Source of the DNA: Abyssibacter profundi
GTDB lineage: Bacteria; Pseudomonadota; Gammaproteobacteria; Nevskiales; OUC007
NCBI RefSeq assembly: GCF_003151135.1
Contig: NZ_QEQK01000001.1
Location: 230,829-294,828, forward strand
Length of the DNA: 64,000 nucleotides
Direction: 5' to 3'
Both the position numbers and the translations under genes were made by a program. This document shows, piece after piece, positions 35,766 to 46,317 of the stretch. Under the pieces are notes generated by a model. The model was not told where the DNA came from. It was given only the letters and a program-made list of their open reading frames with translations, and ran no database searches. Within the stretch, counting starts at the first letter, position 1. Every line of letters starts with the position of its first letter.

Positions 35766-36267
35766 GCATCATCAGCGAGGCCTCTAGCCGCAGCATCATC
35801 AGCTCGGCGAGTTCGGCCTGCATGGCCTCGCGCAGCTTCAGCTCCTCGGCCTCTTTGGCCAACACGGCGTCGGCGTTGAAGCTGTAATCGCGTGATAGCG
35901 ACAAGGACTGATGCGGCAGCACGGTCCGGCCATCGGCCTTGACCGTGTATTGGATGGTCGTGGTCAGCTCGTATTCGATGGCCTTGCCGTCAGACCCCAC
36001 GGAAATCACCTGACGGTGCTCATCCAGTCGCTCGATGACCAGGCGGGCCTCGGCATCCCGCGCCTTGCGCTGAACCTCGGCACCGCGCGCGCGCAGCGCC
36101 GAACGCAATGACGCCACAATGGGCGGCTCCAGCGTCCGGTACTCCTGATTCACCTCAATGAAGACGCTGCGCAGCACGTCCGGCAGCGGACGACCGCCCC
36201 GCAACTGAAAGCCGCAGGCACTCAGGCCCGCGGCGACGAGTAGCAGCAGCGCGCCCCTAGACAACAA
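35728..36267 (-). CDS. lptE: LPS-assembly lipoprotein LptE
   Basis: LptE plugs the LptD barrel in the outer membrane for LPS insertion. The product is about 179 residues, close to the E. coli size (193). The lipoprotein signal [18 protein letters not shown] has the lipobox Cys. The [15 protein letters not shown] and [19 protein letters not shown] blocks are family features. No ATG is available. TTG 36267 or 36264, inside the last codons of leuS, is the best start. leuS-lptE coupling is standard. Confidence 0.9.
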   Translation of the reverse strand: MLSRGALLLLVAAGLSACGFQLRGGRPLPDVLRSVFIEVNQEYRTLEPPIVASLRSALRARGAEVQRKARDAEARLVIERLDEHRQVISVGSDGKAIEYELTTTIQYTVKADGRTVLPHQSLSLSRDYSFNADAVLAKEAEELKLREAMQAELAELMMLRLEASLMMPTSVEMPRPTPH

Positions 36268-38824
36268 TATTGACCAGCTTGCCCGGCACCACGATAAAGC
36301 GGCGCAGGGGCTTGCCATCAACAAAGCGAGCGACATTCTCGTCGGCCAGCGCGATGGACTGTAGCTGCGCCTCGTCGGCATCAGCCGGTGCGTCGATACG
36401 CGCACGCATCTTGCCGTTCACCTGTACGGACAAGGTCACCGAATCCGCCACCAGCAGGCGCTCGTCGCACTCGGGCCAGGCGGCGTCCTCGATCGGCGTG
36501 GGCTCGCCCAGCATCTGCCAGCACACGTGGGTGATATGCGGCGCAAAGGGGTTGAGCATCTGCGTCAGTGCCAGTGCCGCCTCGCGCAACACAGCCGCCC
36601 CCTCGCCGCGCGCGTCCACCTTGTAGAGCAGATTCGTCAGCTCCATCATCGCGGCGATGGCGGTATTAAAGGACTGTCGGCGGTCCATGTCGTCGGTGAC
36701 CTTGCCGATGGTCTCGTGCAACTTGCGACGCGCTTCGTCAGCCGCCACCTGGCCTTGGCCGGGCGCCTGCCCCTCCACCACGGCCTGCACCAGCCGCCAG
36801 TAACGCCCGAGGAACCGGCTTGCGCCCTCCAGGCCCGCATCCGACCAGACCAGAGTCTGATCCGGGGGCGCAGCAAACATCATGAACAGCCGCACGGCGT
36901 CAGCCCCGGCCTGCTGGATGGCAGACTGTGGATCCACACCGTTGCGCTTGGACTTGGACATTTTCTCCAGCGCACCGACCGAGACCGCAGCACCATCTGC
37001 GGTGGCCACGGCCCGGATCACCCGCCCCTTGTCGTCGCGTTCGATCTCGACTTCATCCGGCGCGAAATAGGTTTTCTTGCCGTCGGCTGACTCCCGATAA
37101 AAACACTCGGCCAGCACCATGCCCTGCGGCAGGTAGCGCTTGAACGGCTCATCGCTGTCCACCAGGCCCACATCGCGCATCACCTTGTGGAAGAAGCGCG
37201 AGTAGATCAGATGCATGGTCGCGTGCTCGACGCCGCCGATGTACTGATCCACCGGCAGCCAGTGGTTGGCGCGCTCATCCAGCATCGCCGTGTCCAGCCC
37301 GGGACAGCAGAACCGGGCGTAGTACCAGGACGATTCGAAAAAGGTGTCGAAGGTGTCCGTCTCGCGCTGGGCGGGCTGCCCGGTTTTGGGCGAGATCACA
37401 TCGGTAAACGGTGCATGCCCCTTGAGCGGAGAGCCGCTGCCATCCGGCGCCAAGTCTTCCGGCAAAACCACGGGCAGGTCTTCCGCGGGGACCGGCGTCA
37501 GCGAGCCATCGGCCTCACGGATGACCGGAATGGGACAGCCCCAGTAGCGCTGCCGGGACACGCCCCAGTCGCGCAGACGGAAGTTGATGCGGCGACGCCC
37601 CTTGCCGTCCTTCTCCAACGCGTCGGCAATACGCTCGAAGGCCGCCGCCGAGGTCAGCCCGGTATACGGACCGGAATCGATCAGCGTGCCCTTGTCGGTG
37701 ATCGCTCCGGCGTCCAGATCAGACTCGCCATGATCCGGATCGATCACGGGCTTGATCGGCAGGCCGTAGGCACGCGCGAACTCCCAGTCGCGCTGATCAT
37801 GTGCCGGCACACTCATCACCGCGCCGGTGCCGTAACTCATCAATACGAAGTTGGCGACCCACACCGGGACGCGCTCGCCGGTAATCGGGTGGATGGCATC
37901 GATCCCCAGCGCATGACCGGCCTTCTCCTGCGCCTCGATGACGGCCTCCGAGACGGTGGAGCTGCGACAGCTCTGGACGAATTCGCGCAAGGCTTCATCG
38001 CCTTGGGCCATGGCCTGATCCACCAGCGGATGCTCGGGCGCCACCGCCAGGTAGGTCACCCCCATCAGGGTATCCGGCCGTGTGGTGAACACGGTCAGCG
38101 GCTGTTCCGCCGCATCCACCGTGAACTGGACTTCCACACCCACGCTGCGGCCGATCCAGTTGCGCTGCATGGTCTTAACGGCATCCGGCCAGCCGGGCAG
38201 CTGCTCCAGGCCGTCCAGCAGCTCATCGGCATAATCGGTGATGCGAATAAACCACTGCTCGATCTCGCGGCGTTCGACCAGCGCACCCGAACGCCAGCCC
38301 CGACCATCAACCACCTGCTCGTTGGCCAGCACGGTTTGATCCACCGGATCCCAATTGACCACGGCGGTTTTTCGATACGCCAGACCGCGCTCGATCATCT
38401 GCGTGAACAGCCATTGCTCCCAGCGGTAGTAATCCGGCTTGCAGGTCGCCAGCTCACGTTGCCAGTCGTAGGCCAGGCCCAGGCCCTGCAGCTGCTGGCG
38501 CATGTGGTCAATGTTGGCGTAGGTCCAATCGGCGGGCGGCACCTTGTTCTGGATCGCCGCGTTCTCGGCCGGCAACCCAAAGGCATCCCACCCCATGGGC
38601 TGCAGCACATTAAAGCCGCGCTTGCGCTTGAAGCGGCTGATCACGTCGCCCAGCGTGTAGTTGCGCACGTGGCCCATGTGGAGATGCCCGCTGGGATACG
38701 GGAACATGGACAGGCAATAGAATTTCTCGCGCGTGTCGTCTTCCTGCACGGAAAACGTGGCCTGCTCCTGCCAATAGGATTGGGCGGCGGACTCGACGGC
38801 AGCGGGATCGTACGACTGGCTCAT
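36257..38824 (-). CDS. leuS: Leucyl-tRNA synthetase
   Basis: The product is 855 residues, within the usual class I LeuRS length (860 in E. coli). The HIGH motif appears as GHLHMGH near residue 46 and KMSKSKRNG at about residue 618. The editing domain includes [20 protein letters not shown]. The end overlaps the lptE start region. Confidence 0.98.
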   Translation of the reverse strand: MSQSYDPAAVESAAQSYWQEQATFSVQEDDTREKFYCLSMFPYPSGHLHMGHVRNYTLGDVISRFKRKRGFNVLQPMGWDAFGLPAENAAIQNKVPPADWTYANIDHMRQQLQGLGLAYDWQRELATCKPDYYRWEQWLFTQMIERGLAYRKTAVVNWDPVDQTVLANEQVVDGRGWRSGALVERREIEQWFIRITDYADELLDGLEQLPGWPDAVKTMQRNWIGRSVGVEVQFTVDAAEQPLTVFTTRPDTLMGVTYLAVAPEHPLVDQAMAQGDEALREFVQSCRSSTVSEAVIEAQEKAGHALGIDAIHPITGERVPVWVANFVLMSYGTGAVMSVPAHDQRDWEFARAYGLPIKPVIDPDHGESDLDAGAITDKGTLIDSGPYTGLTSAAAFERIADALEKDGKGRRRINFRLRDWGVSRQRYWGCPIPVIREADGSLTPVPAEDLPVVLPEDLAPDGSGSPLKGHAPFTDVISPKTGQPAQRETDTFDTFFESSWYYARFCCPGLDTAMLDERANHWLPVDQYIGGVEHATMHLIYSRFFHKVMRDVGLVDSDEPFKRYLPQGMVLAECFYRESADGKKTYFAPDEVEIERDDKGRVIRAVATADGAAVSVGALEKMSKSKRNGVDPQSAIQQAGADAVRLFMMFAAPPDQTLVWSDAGLEGASRFLGRYWRLVQAVVEGQAPGQGQVAADEARRKLHETIGKVTDDMDRRQSFNTAIAAMMELTNLLYKVDARGEGAAVLREAALALTQMLNPFAPHITHVCWQMLGEPTPIEDAAWPECDERLLVADSVTLSVQVNGKMRARIDAPADADEAQLQSIALADENVARFVDGKPLRRFIVVPGKLVNIVV

Positions 38825-38878
38825 GTGCTACAACGCGCGGCTAGCGCCGGGATAGGGAAAGGCGCGCAAGGATACCGA

Positions 38879-39907
38879 ATGACGCAACCCCCGCCCATGC
38901 ACTCATTGCTGGATGCCAACGGCCGCCCTGCCCTGGGCGTGTTCGAGCAGACACCCGACCGCGTTGACTGGCGCGACGCCGACTACTGCAGCCCGCTTGG
39001 CCGACGCCACGGCCGGCTGAGACGGCGACTGGCCTATAAGCAGTTCGAGTACTTCGGCATCGTGGCCCCAGACCTGTTCGCCGGCTGTGCCCTGGCCGAC
39101 CTGGGCTGGGTGGGCGCGGCGTTCATGTATGTCTATGTACCATCGACCGGCGCCATGGAGTCCATCAGCATCCGCCGCCCGCTGGGGCGCGGCCTGCATC
39201 TAACCCACCAGCCTGTCACCGGCCACAGCCATTTGCACTGCCGCCGCGCAACAGCCCATTTGCGATATTCCGCCGCCGGTCGCGCGTTACAGGTGGAGAC
39301 GCGGTCCGGGCTGGAGATCGATGCCAGCTTTGCCGAGGGCCCGGACCATTGCCAGCCGATGTCGCTTTGCACGCAGACGGCGCGCAACGGCTGGGTGTAT
39401 GCCCGCAAGATTGCGGGCACGCGGGTCTACGGCCAGGTCACGGGCGCCGGTGTCACGCGTGACCTGGGGGAAATCGGGGCCTTTGCCCACCATGATTACT
39501 CCGCCGGCTTTATGCGACGGGAAACCTTTTGGAACTGGGCCTGTTTTTCCGCCCAGGTGGGCGAACGCCGCCTGGGCCTCAACGTCTCCTGCGGGGTCAA
39601 CGAAACCAGTTTTTCGGAAAACTGCCTGTGGCTCGACGGGGCACGCATTGCCGTCGGCCCGACGCATTTCGACTTCCGCCGCGACGACCTCACCGCTGCG
39701 TGGACGGTCCGCAGTGCTTGCGGCACCCTGGATCTGCAGTTTGTCCCCTGCGGTCGCCACACCGAACGGCTGAACGCGGGACTCATCGCCAGTGATTTTC
39801 GCCAGGACTTCGGCTTTTTCTCCGGCCGCCTGCAGCCGCCCGGCCACGACGCCATCGAGATCACGCAGGTCCCGGGATTCTGCGAAGACCAGTTCGCTCG
39901 CTGGTAG
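38879..39907 (+). CDS. DUF2804 family protein
   Basis: The product is 342 residues, soluble, rich in Arg and aromatic residues. PLGRRHGRLRRRLAYKQFEYFG and the C-terminal FGFFSGRLQPPG with GFCEDQFARW fit DUF2804, a family of unknown function with a lipocalin-like beta fold. The long reading frame extends upstream to 37187, but that part is antisense to leuS. ATG 38879, 55 bp from the leuS start on the other strand, is the natural start. It ends two bases from the convergent lnt stop. Confidence 0.85.
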   Translation: MTQPPPMHSLLDANGRPALGVFEQTPDRVDWRDADYCSPLGRRHGRLRRRLAYKQFEYFGIVAPDLFAGCALADLGWVGAAFMYVYVPSTGAMESISIRRPLGRGLHLTHQPVTGHSHLHCRRATAHLRYSAAGRALQVETRSGLEIDASFAEGPDHCQPMSLCTQTARNGWVYARKIAGTRVYGQVTGAGVTRDLGEIGAFAHHDYSAGFMRRETFWNWACFSAQVGERRLGLNVSCGVNETSFSENCLWLDGARIAVGPTHFDFRRDDLTAAWTVRSACGTLDLQFVPCGRHTERLNAGLIASDFRQDFGFFSGRLQPPGHDAIEITQVPGFCEDQFARW

Positions 39908-39909
39908 CG

Positions 39910-41394
39910 CTAGGAACCGGCCCGCTGCCCGTAACGCCGCCAGCCCAGCAGTAGCAACGCGCCCAACAGGCAGCCCCACCACAGCGGCCGATCATCCCAG
40001 CGCATGTACGGCGTGTGTCCGGCCACCGGCTGCACTGATCCGCGCAGCGTCGCCAGTTCAAACCACGGCAGCTGACGCTGCACCTCGCCATCCGGACCGA
40101 TCATCGCCGTCAACCCGGTTTGTGCCACCTTGAGCAGCGGCCGGCCGGTTTCGGCCGCACGCATGCGGGCAATCTGCAGGTGCTGCGGCGCGGCGGTCGA
40201 GCGATGGAACCAGGCATCGTTGGTCACATTGATTAGCAGCCCCGAGCCCCGGCCCTCGCGCGCAATCTCGTCGCCAAAGACATCCTCGAAACAAATCGAG
40301 ATCGAAGCCTGGGTATGCCCGACCGGAAAATGCGCCTGTCCGGCCGGGCCCGTGTCCAGGTTGGCAAACTTCAAATCCACCACATCGAGGAGCGGGCGCA
40401 TGAAATCCGGCAGCGGGAACACCTCGCCGAACGGTACGAGGTGGCGTTTGAGGTAGGTGCCCTGCGTGGCGCCAATACCGACCACGCTGTTGAGCATCTG
40501 CGTGCGATCGTCGTTGGGAATCAACGTGCCCACGACCACCGCCGAGCCGGCGGCCGCCGCGCGCTCACCAATCCGCGCCAGATAGCCGTCGCGGATCTGT
40601 GGATAGGTGTACGGCACCGCGACTTCGGGCCAGACAATCAAATCGGCACCCAGCACCGCATCGGTTTGTTGCTCGTAGCGGCGGGCAATGATGGGGGCCT
40701 GCCCGGGCCGCCACTTATCGGCCTGAGCCACGTTGCCCTGAATCAGTGCCACATCCAGCGGCGGGCCGTCGTCCTGGGTCCAGCTGGAGGGCCGGGGCCA
40801 CGCCACTGCGATCACAAGCGCTGCAAGCCCGATCACCGCGTGACCGCGCCAATGCGGTGGCTGCAGCAGCGCAACCAGGCTCGCACAACCCAGCCACAGC
40901 ACGGCACTGATGCCATGCACCCCGGCCACGGCCGCCAAGCCGCGTAACGGCGTGTCGATAAACGCGTACCCCGTGGACAGCCAGGGAAAGCCTTCCAATA
41001 CCGTGCCGCGAATCAGCTCAGAGGCCAGCCAGCCCAACGCAACAGCCACCGGCCACAACCGCGAGGCCGTGGGCACCAGCCACCGCGCCAGCGCAAGCAG
41101 CACCGTCGGAAACAGCGCCAGTACGCCGGCCAGCAGCACCACCAGCATCGCGCCCATCCAAGGCGCCGCGTTGCCGTAATAGACGGTGGAGTAAAAGACC
41201 CAATAGATTCCCGAGACGAAGTGCCCCAAACCAAAGGCAAAGGCCAGCAGCGCAACCCGCGCTGTGGACCGATCGCGCAGCAACAGCAGCCACGCCACCA
41301 CGGCCAGGACCGTCAGCGGCCACCAGCCGAACGGGGCAAATCCCAACGTTGCCCCGCCGCCGAGGGCCAGGGCAGCCAGCAGTCGCCAGATCAT
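39910..41394 (-). CDS. lnt: Apolipoprotein N-acyltransferase
   Basis: Lnt adds the third acyl chain to lipoproteins at the inner membrane. The product is 494 residues with about seven membrane segments and a periplasmic nitrilase domain. The catalytic triad is visible as Glu257 (WPEVAVP), Lys316 (YLKRHLVPFGE) and Cys368 (ICFEDVFGDE). ATG 41394 is chosen because the longer frame overlaps the corC coding region. It is the last gene of the miaB-phoH-ybeY-corC-lnt operon. Confidence 0.96.
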   Translation of the reverse strand: MIWRLLAALALGGGATLGFAPFGWWPLTVLAVVAWLLLLRDRSTARVALLAFAFGLGHFVSGIYWVFYSTVYYGNAAPWMGAMLVVLLAGVLALFPTVLLALARWLVPTASRLWPVAVALGWLASELIRGTVLEGFPWLSTGYAFIDTPLRGLAAVAGVHGISAVLWLGCASLVALLQPPHWRGHAVIGLAALVIAVAWPRPSSWTQDDGPPLDVALIQGNVAQADKWRPGQAPIIARRYEQQTDAVLGADLIVWPEVAVPYTYPQIRDGYLARIGERAAAAGSAVVVGTLIPNDDRTQMLNSVVGIGATQGTYLKRHLVPFGEVFPLPDFMRPLLDVVDLKFANLDTGPAGQAHFPVGHTQASISICFEDVFGDEIAREGRGSGLLINVTNDAWFHRSTAAPQHLQIARMRAAETGRPLLKVAQTGLTAMIGPDGEVQRQLPWFELATLRGSVQPVAGHTPYMRWDDRPLWWGCLLGALLLLGWRRYGQRAGS

Positions 41395-41428
41395 GCGCAG
41401 CGCATCCGGCGGGCCTGAGTCCCTGGGT

Positions 41429-42307
41429 TCAGTCTTCGCTCTCCGCCGTGTCGACCAGCACCACTTGCAGGGTTTGCACCCGACGCGAGTCGGCGCGCTG
41501 CACCGTGAAGTTGAACGGGTCGATGGACACCGATTCCCCACGCGACGGCAGCCGCCCGAACGCATGGGTGACCAGACCACCCACCGTATCGAACTCCTCG
41601 TCAGAGAACTCCGAACCGAAGTAGCGGTTGAACTCCTCCACCGGTGTCAGCGCCCGCACCAGGTAACGCTCATCGTCCTGGCGCAGAATGTAGGCACCCT
41701 CGGCTTCGTCGTACTCGTCGTCGATCTCTCCGACGATCTGCTCGAGCACATCCTCGATGGTGACCAGTCCGGCGACGCCGCCGTACTCGTCCACCACCAC
41801 CGCCATGTGATTGCGGCTGGATCGGAATTCCTTCAGCAAGACATTGAGTCGCTTGGACTCGGGCACGAACACCGCCGGATGCATGCCACTGCGCACGTCG
41901 AACCCGGCCTCGCTGTCCAAACCAGCGGCCCGGATGTAACGCAGCAAATCCTTGGCGAGCAGGGTTCCGATCACCTCGTCCCGGCTCTCGCCGATCACGG
42001 GGAAACGCGAATGCCCCGATTCCACCACGGTGTTAACCACCGCATGGAGATCGGCGTCGGCCTCGATCACGACCATCTGCCCGCGCGGAATCATGATGTC
42101 GCGGACCTGCGTCTCCGCGACTTCGAGCACGCCCTCAATCATCCAGCGGGCGTCGCGATCAATCAGTTCATCGCTTTCTGCCTGGCGAAGCGTGGCGAGC
42201 AGGTCTTCCCGGTTGCGCGGGGCGCCACCGAGGCTGCGGCCAAGCCGGCGCAGCCAGTTGTCTGAAGAATCCTGCTCGGTCGAACTGGGAGGTTCCGAAT
42301 CGTTCAT
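41429..42307 (-). CDS. ybeX: CorC/HlyC family CBS-domain protein (YbeX)
   Basis: The product is 292 residues. Two CBS domains lie at about 70-190 (VRDIMIPRGQMVVIEADA, MAVVVDEYGGVAGLVTIEDV), followed by a CorC_HlyC domain at about 205-285. The family is linked to magnesium/cobalt efflux and ribosome-associated functions. The start overlaps the ybeY stop by four bases. Confidence 0.94.
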   Translation of the reverse strand: MNDSEPPSSTEQDSSDNWLRRLGRSLGGAPRNREDLLATLRQAESDELIDRDARWMIEGVLEVAETQVRDIMIPRGQMVVIEADADLHAVVNTVVESGHSRFPVIGESRDEVIGTLLAKDLLRYIRAAGLDSEAGFDVRSGMHPAVFVPESKRLNVLLKEFRSSRNHMAVVVDEYGGVAGLVTIEDVLEQIVGEIDDEYDEAEGAYILRQDDERYLVRALTPVEEFNRYFGSEFSDEEFDTVGGLVTHAFGRLPSRGESVSIDPFNFTVQRADSRRVQTLQVVLVDTAESED

Positions 42308-42765
42308 GCGGCGTGTGGTGTCTCGTAGGGGTTGGATATGTTCAGCGTCGCCAGAATGGCGATTTCCTGAGCCTCCATGATCTCTGCCTCGGATGACAAC
42401 TCGTGGTCATAGCCGGACAGATGCAGTAGGCCGTGGATGGTCAGATGGGCCCAGTGGTCTAGGCAGGGCTTGGCTTGCGCCTGGGCCTCGTCGGCCACCA
42501 GCGGCACGCAGAAGACCAGGTCGCCCAGCAGCTCGGGCATGTCGCCATAGCCAAAGGACAGCACGTTGGTGGGGCGTGGCTTACCACGCCACTGGTGATT
42601 CAGTGTCTGGCTTTCCTCGCTGTCGACCAGGCGTAGCGTCAGCTCTCCGGACAGCGGCACGGCAGCATCCACGGCCGCCAGCCAGCGCGCAAAATCCTCA
42701 TCGCTGGGCGTCAGCGCGTCGTCGCACAGCCGCTGCACGGCCCAGTCGACCTGGTCCAGACTCAT
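42304..42765 (-). CDS. ybeY: rRNA maturation endonuclease YbeY
   Basis: The product is 153 residues. The zinc-binding motif HGLLHLSGYDH (three His) is intact. YbeY helps 16S rRNA 3' processing and ribosome quality control. Four-base overlaps join it to phoH upstream and ybeX downstream. Confidence 0.96.
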   Translation of the reverse strand: MSLDQVDWAVQRLCDDALTPSDEDFARWLAAVDAAVPLSGELTLRLVDSEESQTLNHQWRGKPRPTNVLSFGYGDMPELLGDLVFCVPLVADEAQAQAKPCLDHWAHLTIHGLLHLSGYDHELSSEAEIMEAQEIAILATLNISNPYETPHAA

Positions 42766-43748
42766 GCGTCCTCCCGATCGTAGGCGTCGACGATGCGCTG
42801 GACCAACGGATGGCGCACAACGTCCTTGGCCTGGAATCGCGCAAAGCTGATGCCGTCCACGTCCTTGAGCAGCTCGGCAGCATGCCGCAGACCGGACCGC
42901 TGGCCCCGGGGCAGATCGACCTGCGAGGTATCGCCTGTCACCACGGCCGTGGAGCCGAAGCCGATGCGGGTCAGGAACATCTTCATCTGCTCGACGGTGG
43001 TGTTCTGCGCCTCATCGAGGATGATGAACGACTCGTTGAGCGTGCGGCCACGCATATACGCCAGCGGCGCCATTTCGATGACGCCGCGCTCTGACAGTCG
43101 CGCCACACGGTCATGGCCGAGCATTTCGTACAGTGCGTCGTACAGGGGCCGCAGGTAAGGGTCGATCTTCTGGGCGAGGTCGCCCGGCAGAAAACCCAGC
43201 CGCTCGCCGGCTTCGACCGCCGGTCGCACCAGCACCAGCCGGCGCACCCGCTCGGTTTCCAGCGCCTCGACCGCGGTCGCCACGGCCAGGTAGGTCTTGC
43301 CGGTGCCGGCAGGTCCGATCCCGAAATTCAGATCGTTCTTGCGGATGTTCTCGATGTACCGCCGCTGGTTCGGCGTCCGGCCCTTGATGCTCACGCGCCG
43401 CGCCCGTACCGGGCGTCCTTCGCCGGCAGACGTCGCCGCACCGGTTGCGCGCTCGGAGAATTCGGCGCGCACCGTCGCCAGGGCCATATGCACATCTTCC
43501 GTGCCCAAATCGCCCGTGGCGCGCTTGTGCAGCTCACGGAGCACCGTTTCGGCCATGTCGCAGGCCTCGTCTTCGCCCACCAGCTGAAAACGGTTGCCGC
43601 GATTGCGCACCTCAACGCCCAGGCGCTGTTCGATTTCACGCAGATGCGCGTCGACCGGCCCGCAAAGACGGGCCAGCCGGGCATTGTCGGCCGGCAGCAG
43701 CACCACATCGCGAGGGCGCAACGTCGGGGCAGTCACAGAGGGATCCAT
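42762..43748 (-). CDS. ybeZ: PhoH-like ATPase (YbeZ)
   Basis: The product is 328 residues. A PhoH NTPase core contains GPAGTGKTYLAVA (Walker A) and FIILDEAQNTT (Walker B), preceded by a KH-like N-terminal domain. It is an RNA-associated ATPase that partners YbeY. It starts 11 bp after the miaB stop. Confidence 0.95.
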   Translation of the reverse strand: MDPSVTAPTLRPRDVVLLPADNARLARLCGPVDAHLREIEQRLGVEVRNRGNRFQLVGEDEACDMAETVLRELHKRATGDLGTEDVHMALATVRAEFSERATGAATSAGEGRPVRARRVSIKGRTPNQRRYIENIRKNDLNFGIGPAGTGKTYLAVATAVEALETERVRRLVLVRPAVEAGERLGFLPGDLAQKIDPYLRPLYDALYEMLGHDRVARLSERGVIEMAPLAYMRGRTLNESFIILDEAQNTTVEQMKMFLTRIGFGSTAVVTGDTSQVDLPRGQRSGLRHAAELLKDVDGISFARFQAKDVVRHPLVQRIVDAYDREDA

Positions 43749-43759
43749 AAAACAGGTAA

Positions 43760-45103
43760 TCAGGCGGCGACGGAATGACTGACCATGCGACCACGCAATG
43801 AGTTCGGCAGCGCCTCGGTAATCACGACATCCACCATCCGGCCGATCAGAGCCGCATCGCCATCGAAGTTCACCCAGCGATTGTTGCCGGCACGTCCCGC
43901 CATCTGGTTCGGCGATTTCACCGACGCACGCTCGACCAGCACCTGCTGGGTGGTCCCGACCAACGCCTCGGCATAGGCCATGCCCTGCTGGCGCACCCGG
44001 TTCTGCAGAATCTGCAGGCGCTTGGACTTCTCGTCAGCCGGCACCGTATCGGCCAGATTGGCCGCCGGCGTGCCAGGGCGCGGGCTGTAGTTGAACGAGA
44101 AGGCGTGGTCGAAGCCCGCCTCGTGGATCACGTTCATGGTCGCGGCGAAATCCGAGTCCGATTCGGTCGGAAAGCCCACGATAATGTCCGTGGACAGTGC
44201 GATATCCGGTCGCGCTTCGCGTAGGCGGCGCACCTTGTCCAGGTATTCGGCGGCGGTATGACCGCGCTTCATCATCGCCAAGATGCGATCCGAGCCGGCC
44301 TGCACCGGCAAGTGCAGGTAGCCGGCCAGCTTGGGCACCTCCGCATAGGCGGCAATCAGATCATCCGTGAACTCGGCTGGATGCGACGTCGTAAACCGAA
44401 TCCGTTGGATGCCGGGCATCTCAGCCGTGTAGTGGATGAGCAATGCCAGGTCGGCGGTTGCGCCATCGGCCATCGCCCCGCGATAGGCATTGACGTTCTG
44501 GCCCAGGAAGGTAATTTCCCGCACGCCCTGCTCGGCCAGCTGGGCCACCTCGGTGAGCACGTCGTCCAGCGGACGACTGATCTCCTCGCCGCGGGTGTAG
44601 GGCACGACGCAGAAGGTGCAGTACTTGCTGCAGCCTTCCATCACCGACACGAAGGCCGTCGGCCCTTCCGCACGCGGCTCGGGCAGGTTGTCGAATTTTT
44701 CGATCTCGGGGAAGGAGATGTCCACCACCGTGCGGCGCTTGGCACGCGCCTGGTCGACCATCTCGGGCAGGCGGTGCACCGTCTGCGGGCCGAACACCAG
44801 ATCCACATAAGGCGCACGGTCCGCGATGGCGTCGCCTTCCTGGGACGCCACACAGCCACCCACGCCGATCAGCAACCCCGGATTGCGATCCTTGAGCGGC
44901 CGCAGGCGGCCCAACTCGGAGAACACTTTCTCCTGGGCCTTCTCACGCACCGAACAGGTGTTGAGCAGCAACACATCGGCCTCGTCGGGATTGTGAGTGC
45001 GGTCCAGCTGATGTGAACGGGCCAGGACATCGGCCATTTTGTCCGAGTCATAGCTGTTCATCTGACAGCCAAAGGTCTTGATGTATAGCTTGCCGCGCGG
45101 CAT
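43760..45103 (-). CDS. miaB: tRNA-2-methylthio-N6-isopentenyladenosine synthase MiaB
   Basis: MiaB methylthiolates A37 of certain tRNAs using two 4Fe-4S clusters. The product is 447 residues. The N-terminal cluster Cys are in [18 protein letters not shown] and GVGGCVAS. The radical SAM motif is CSKYCTFC, and a C-terminal TRAM domain follows. It is the first gene of the operon. Confidence 0.97.
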   Translation of the reverse strand: MPRGKLYIKTFGCQMNSYDSDKMADVLARSHQLDRTHNPDEADVLLLNTCSVREKAQEKVFSELGRLRPLKDRNPGLLIGVGGCVASQEGDAIADRAPYVDLVFGPQTVHRLPEMVDQARAKRRTVVDISFPEIEKFDNLPEPRAEGPTAFVSVMEGCSKYCTFCVVPYTRGEEISRPLDDVLTEVAQLAEQGVREITFLGQNVNAYRGAMADGATADLALLIHYTAEMPGIQRIRFTTSHPAEFTDDLIAAYAEVPKLAGYLHLPVQAGSDRILAMMKRGHTAAEYLDKVRRLREARPDIALSTDIIVGFPTESDSDFAATMNVIHEAGFDHAFSFNYSPRPGTPAANLADTVPADEKSKRLQILQNRVRQQGMAYAEALVGTTQQVLVERASVKSPNQMAGRAGNNRWVNFDGDAALIGRMVDVVITEALPNSLRGRMVSHSVAA

Positions 45104-45186
45104 GACGATTCAGGGCTCGAAAGAACCCGGCAGTATAAGGGATGAAGAGCAGGCGTTGTGCCGTGAGCCGCCCGGCGGCGCTAGCC

Positions 45187-45624
45187 TTAGACCTTGGTCA
45201 ACCAGTCATCGACCGCGGCGGCGGTATCGCGCCAGGCCTGCTCAAAGGCCGCGCGGGGCCGGCGATACGGATCGGCCACCTCGGCATTGTCGCGCCAGCG
45301 GCCGATCAGATGCACACGGCCGCGGGACATCGGAAAATTCTGATGAATCCACTTCATATGCCCCTTGTCCATCACCAGAATCAGATCCGAACCGGCAATC
45401 ATGTCCTGATTAATCTGGCGCGCGCGGTGGCCGCTGGCATCCAGACCGTTCTCCTGCATGATCTCCAGGGCCAGCGGATCGGCCGGATGTCCGACCAGCG
45501 CGCCGACGCCCGCCGACTCCACAACGGCATTGGGCCGATCGGCCAGCCGCTCTTTGAGCAGGTATTCACCCATGGGGCTCCGGCAGATATTGCCGGTGCA
45601 GACGACAAGAAATCGATTGAACAT
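45187..45624 (-). CDS. Low molecular weight protein-tyrosine phosphatase
   Basis: The product is 145 residues. The P-loop VCTGNICRSP is near the N-terminus, and the general acid Asp lies in ADPYRRP near the C-terminus. Such enzymes dephosphorylate tyrosine kinases of polysaccharide export (Wzb/Etp type) or other targets. No kinase or polysaccharide gene lies nearby, so the substrate is unknown. Confidence 0.93.
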   Translation of the reverse strand: MFNRFLVVCTGNICRSPMGEYLLKERLADRPNAVVESAGVGALVGHPADPLALEIMQENGLDASGHRARQINQDMIAGSDLILVMDKGHMKWIHQNFPMSRGRVHLIGRWRDNAEVADPYRRPRAAFEQAWRDTAAAVDDWLTKV

Positions 45625-45737
45625 GGCTCGGCTTCACCGCTGTTTGAGCTGGCGGGTTGCGACCAGCCGCGATCGCCCCGCCATGACCTGCCAGAGCGCG
45701 GGGCTCGCCCCGTCGCAACCGGCCCCCGATTAACGCT

Positions 45738-46253
45738 TTAGAACGGAATGTCGTCGTCGCCGAAGTCATCGACCGGCGCAGGCTGCGGGGCATTGCCACC
45801 ACCCGAACGGTTGCCACCGCCATAGCCGCCGCCACCGCCGCCCTGGCCACCGCCATAGCCGCCACCGGATCCGCCGCCATAGTTGCCTCCACCACCGCCG
45901 CCGCCCGAGCCGCCGCGACCGCCGAGCATTTGCATCTCGTTGGCGACAATTTCCGTGGTGTAGCGATCCTGACCGTCGTTGCCCTGCCACTTACGTGTGC
46001 GCAGCGAGCCCTCGACATACACCTGCGAACCCTTGCGCAGATATTCGGCAGCAATCTCCGCCAGACGCCCGAAAAAGACCACGGCATGCCACTCGGTGCG
46101 CTCTTTCTGCTCGCCCGACTGCTTATCGCGCCAGGTTTCCGAGGTCGCAATTCGGATGTTGGTGACCTGGGCTCCGCTGCTCGGAATGCGCCGTGTTTCC
46201 GGGTCGGCTCCGAGATTGCCGACGAGAATGACCTTGTTGACTCCGCGCGCCAT
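45738..46253 (-). CDS. ssb: Single-stranded DNA-binding protein
   Basis: The product is 171 residues. The OB fold spans about 1-108 ([40 protein letters not shown]). A very Gly-rich linker (about 118-155) leads to the acidic partner-binding tip DDDIPF. ATG 46253 is the conventional start; the frame is open further upstream into the MFS gene. The ssb-MFS-uvrA neighbourhood is common in gammaproteobacteria. Confidence 0.97.
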   Translation of the reverse strand: MARGVNKVILVGNLGADPETRRIPSSGAQVTNIRIATSETWRDKQSGEQKERTEWHAVVFFGRLAEIAAEYLRKGSQVYVEGSLRTRKWQGNDGQDRYTTEIVANEMQMLGGRGGSGGGGGGGNYGGGSGGGYGGGQGGGGGGYGGGNRSGGGNAPQPAPVDDFGDDDIPF

Positions 46254-46317
46254 GCGAGAACCCCTGCGATGAAATCGGTGATGGAAAGCCGGATAGCGTA
46301 CCCGGAGCAGCGCAGTC

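Noticed and set aside
37187-38878. Long plus-strand frame continuing into DUF2804 (906 codons in total)
   Set aside because: The first 564 codons are antisense to leuS, which has all synthetase motifs. The DUF2804 family part starts at ATG 38879, so there is no fusion protein.
45780-45910. Gly-rich simple repeat near the end of ssb
   Set aside because: It is the ordinary flexible linker of SSB, in frame and followed by the conserved acidic tip.
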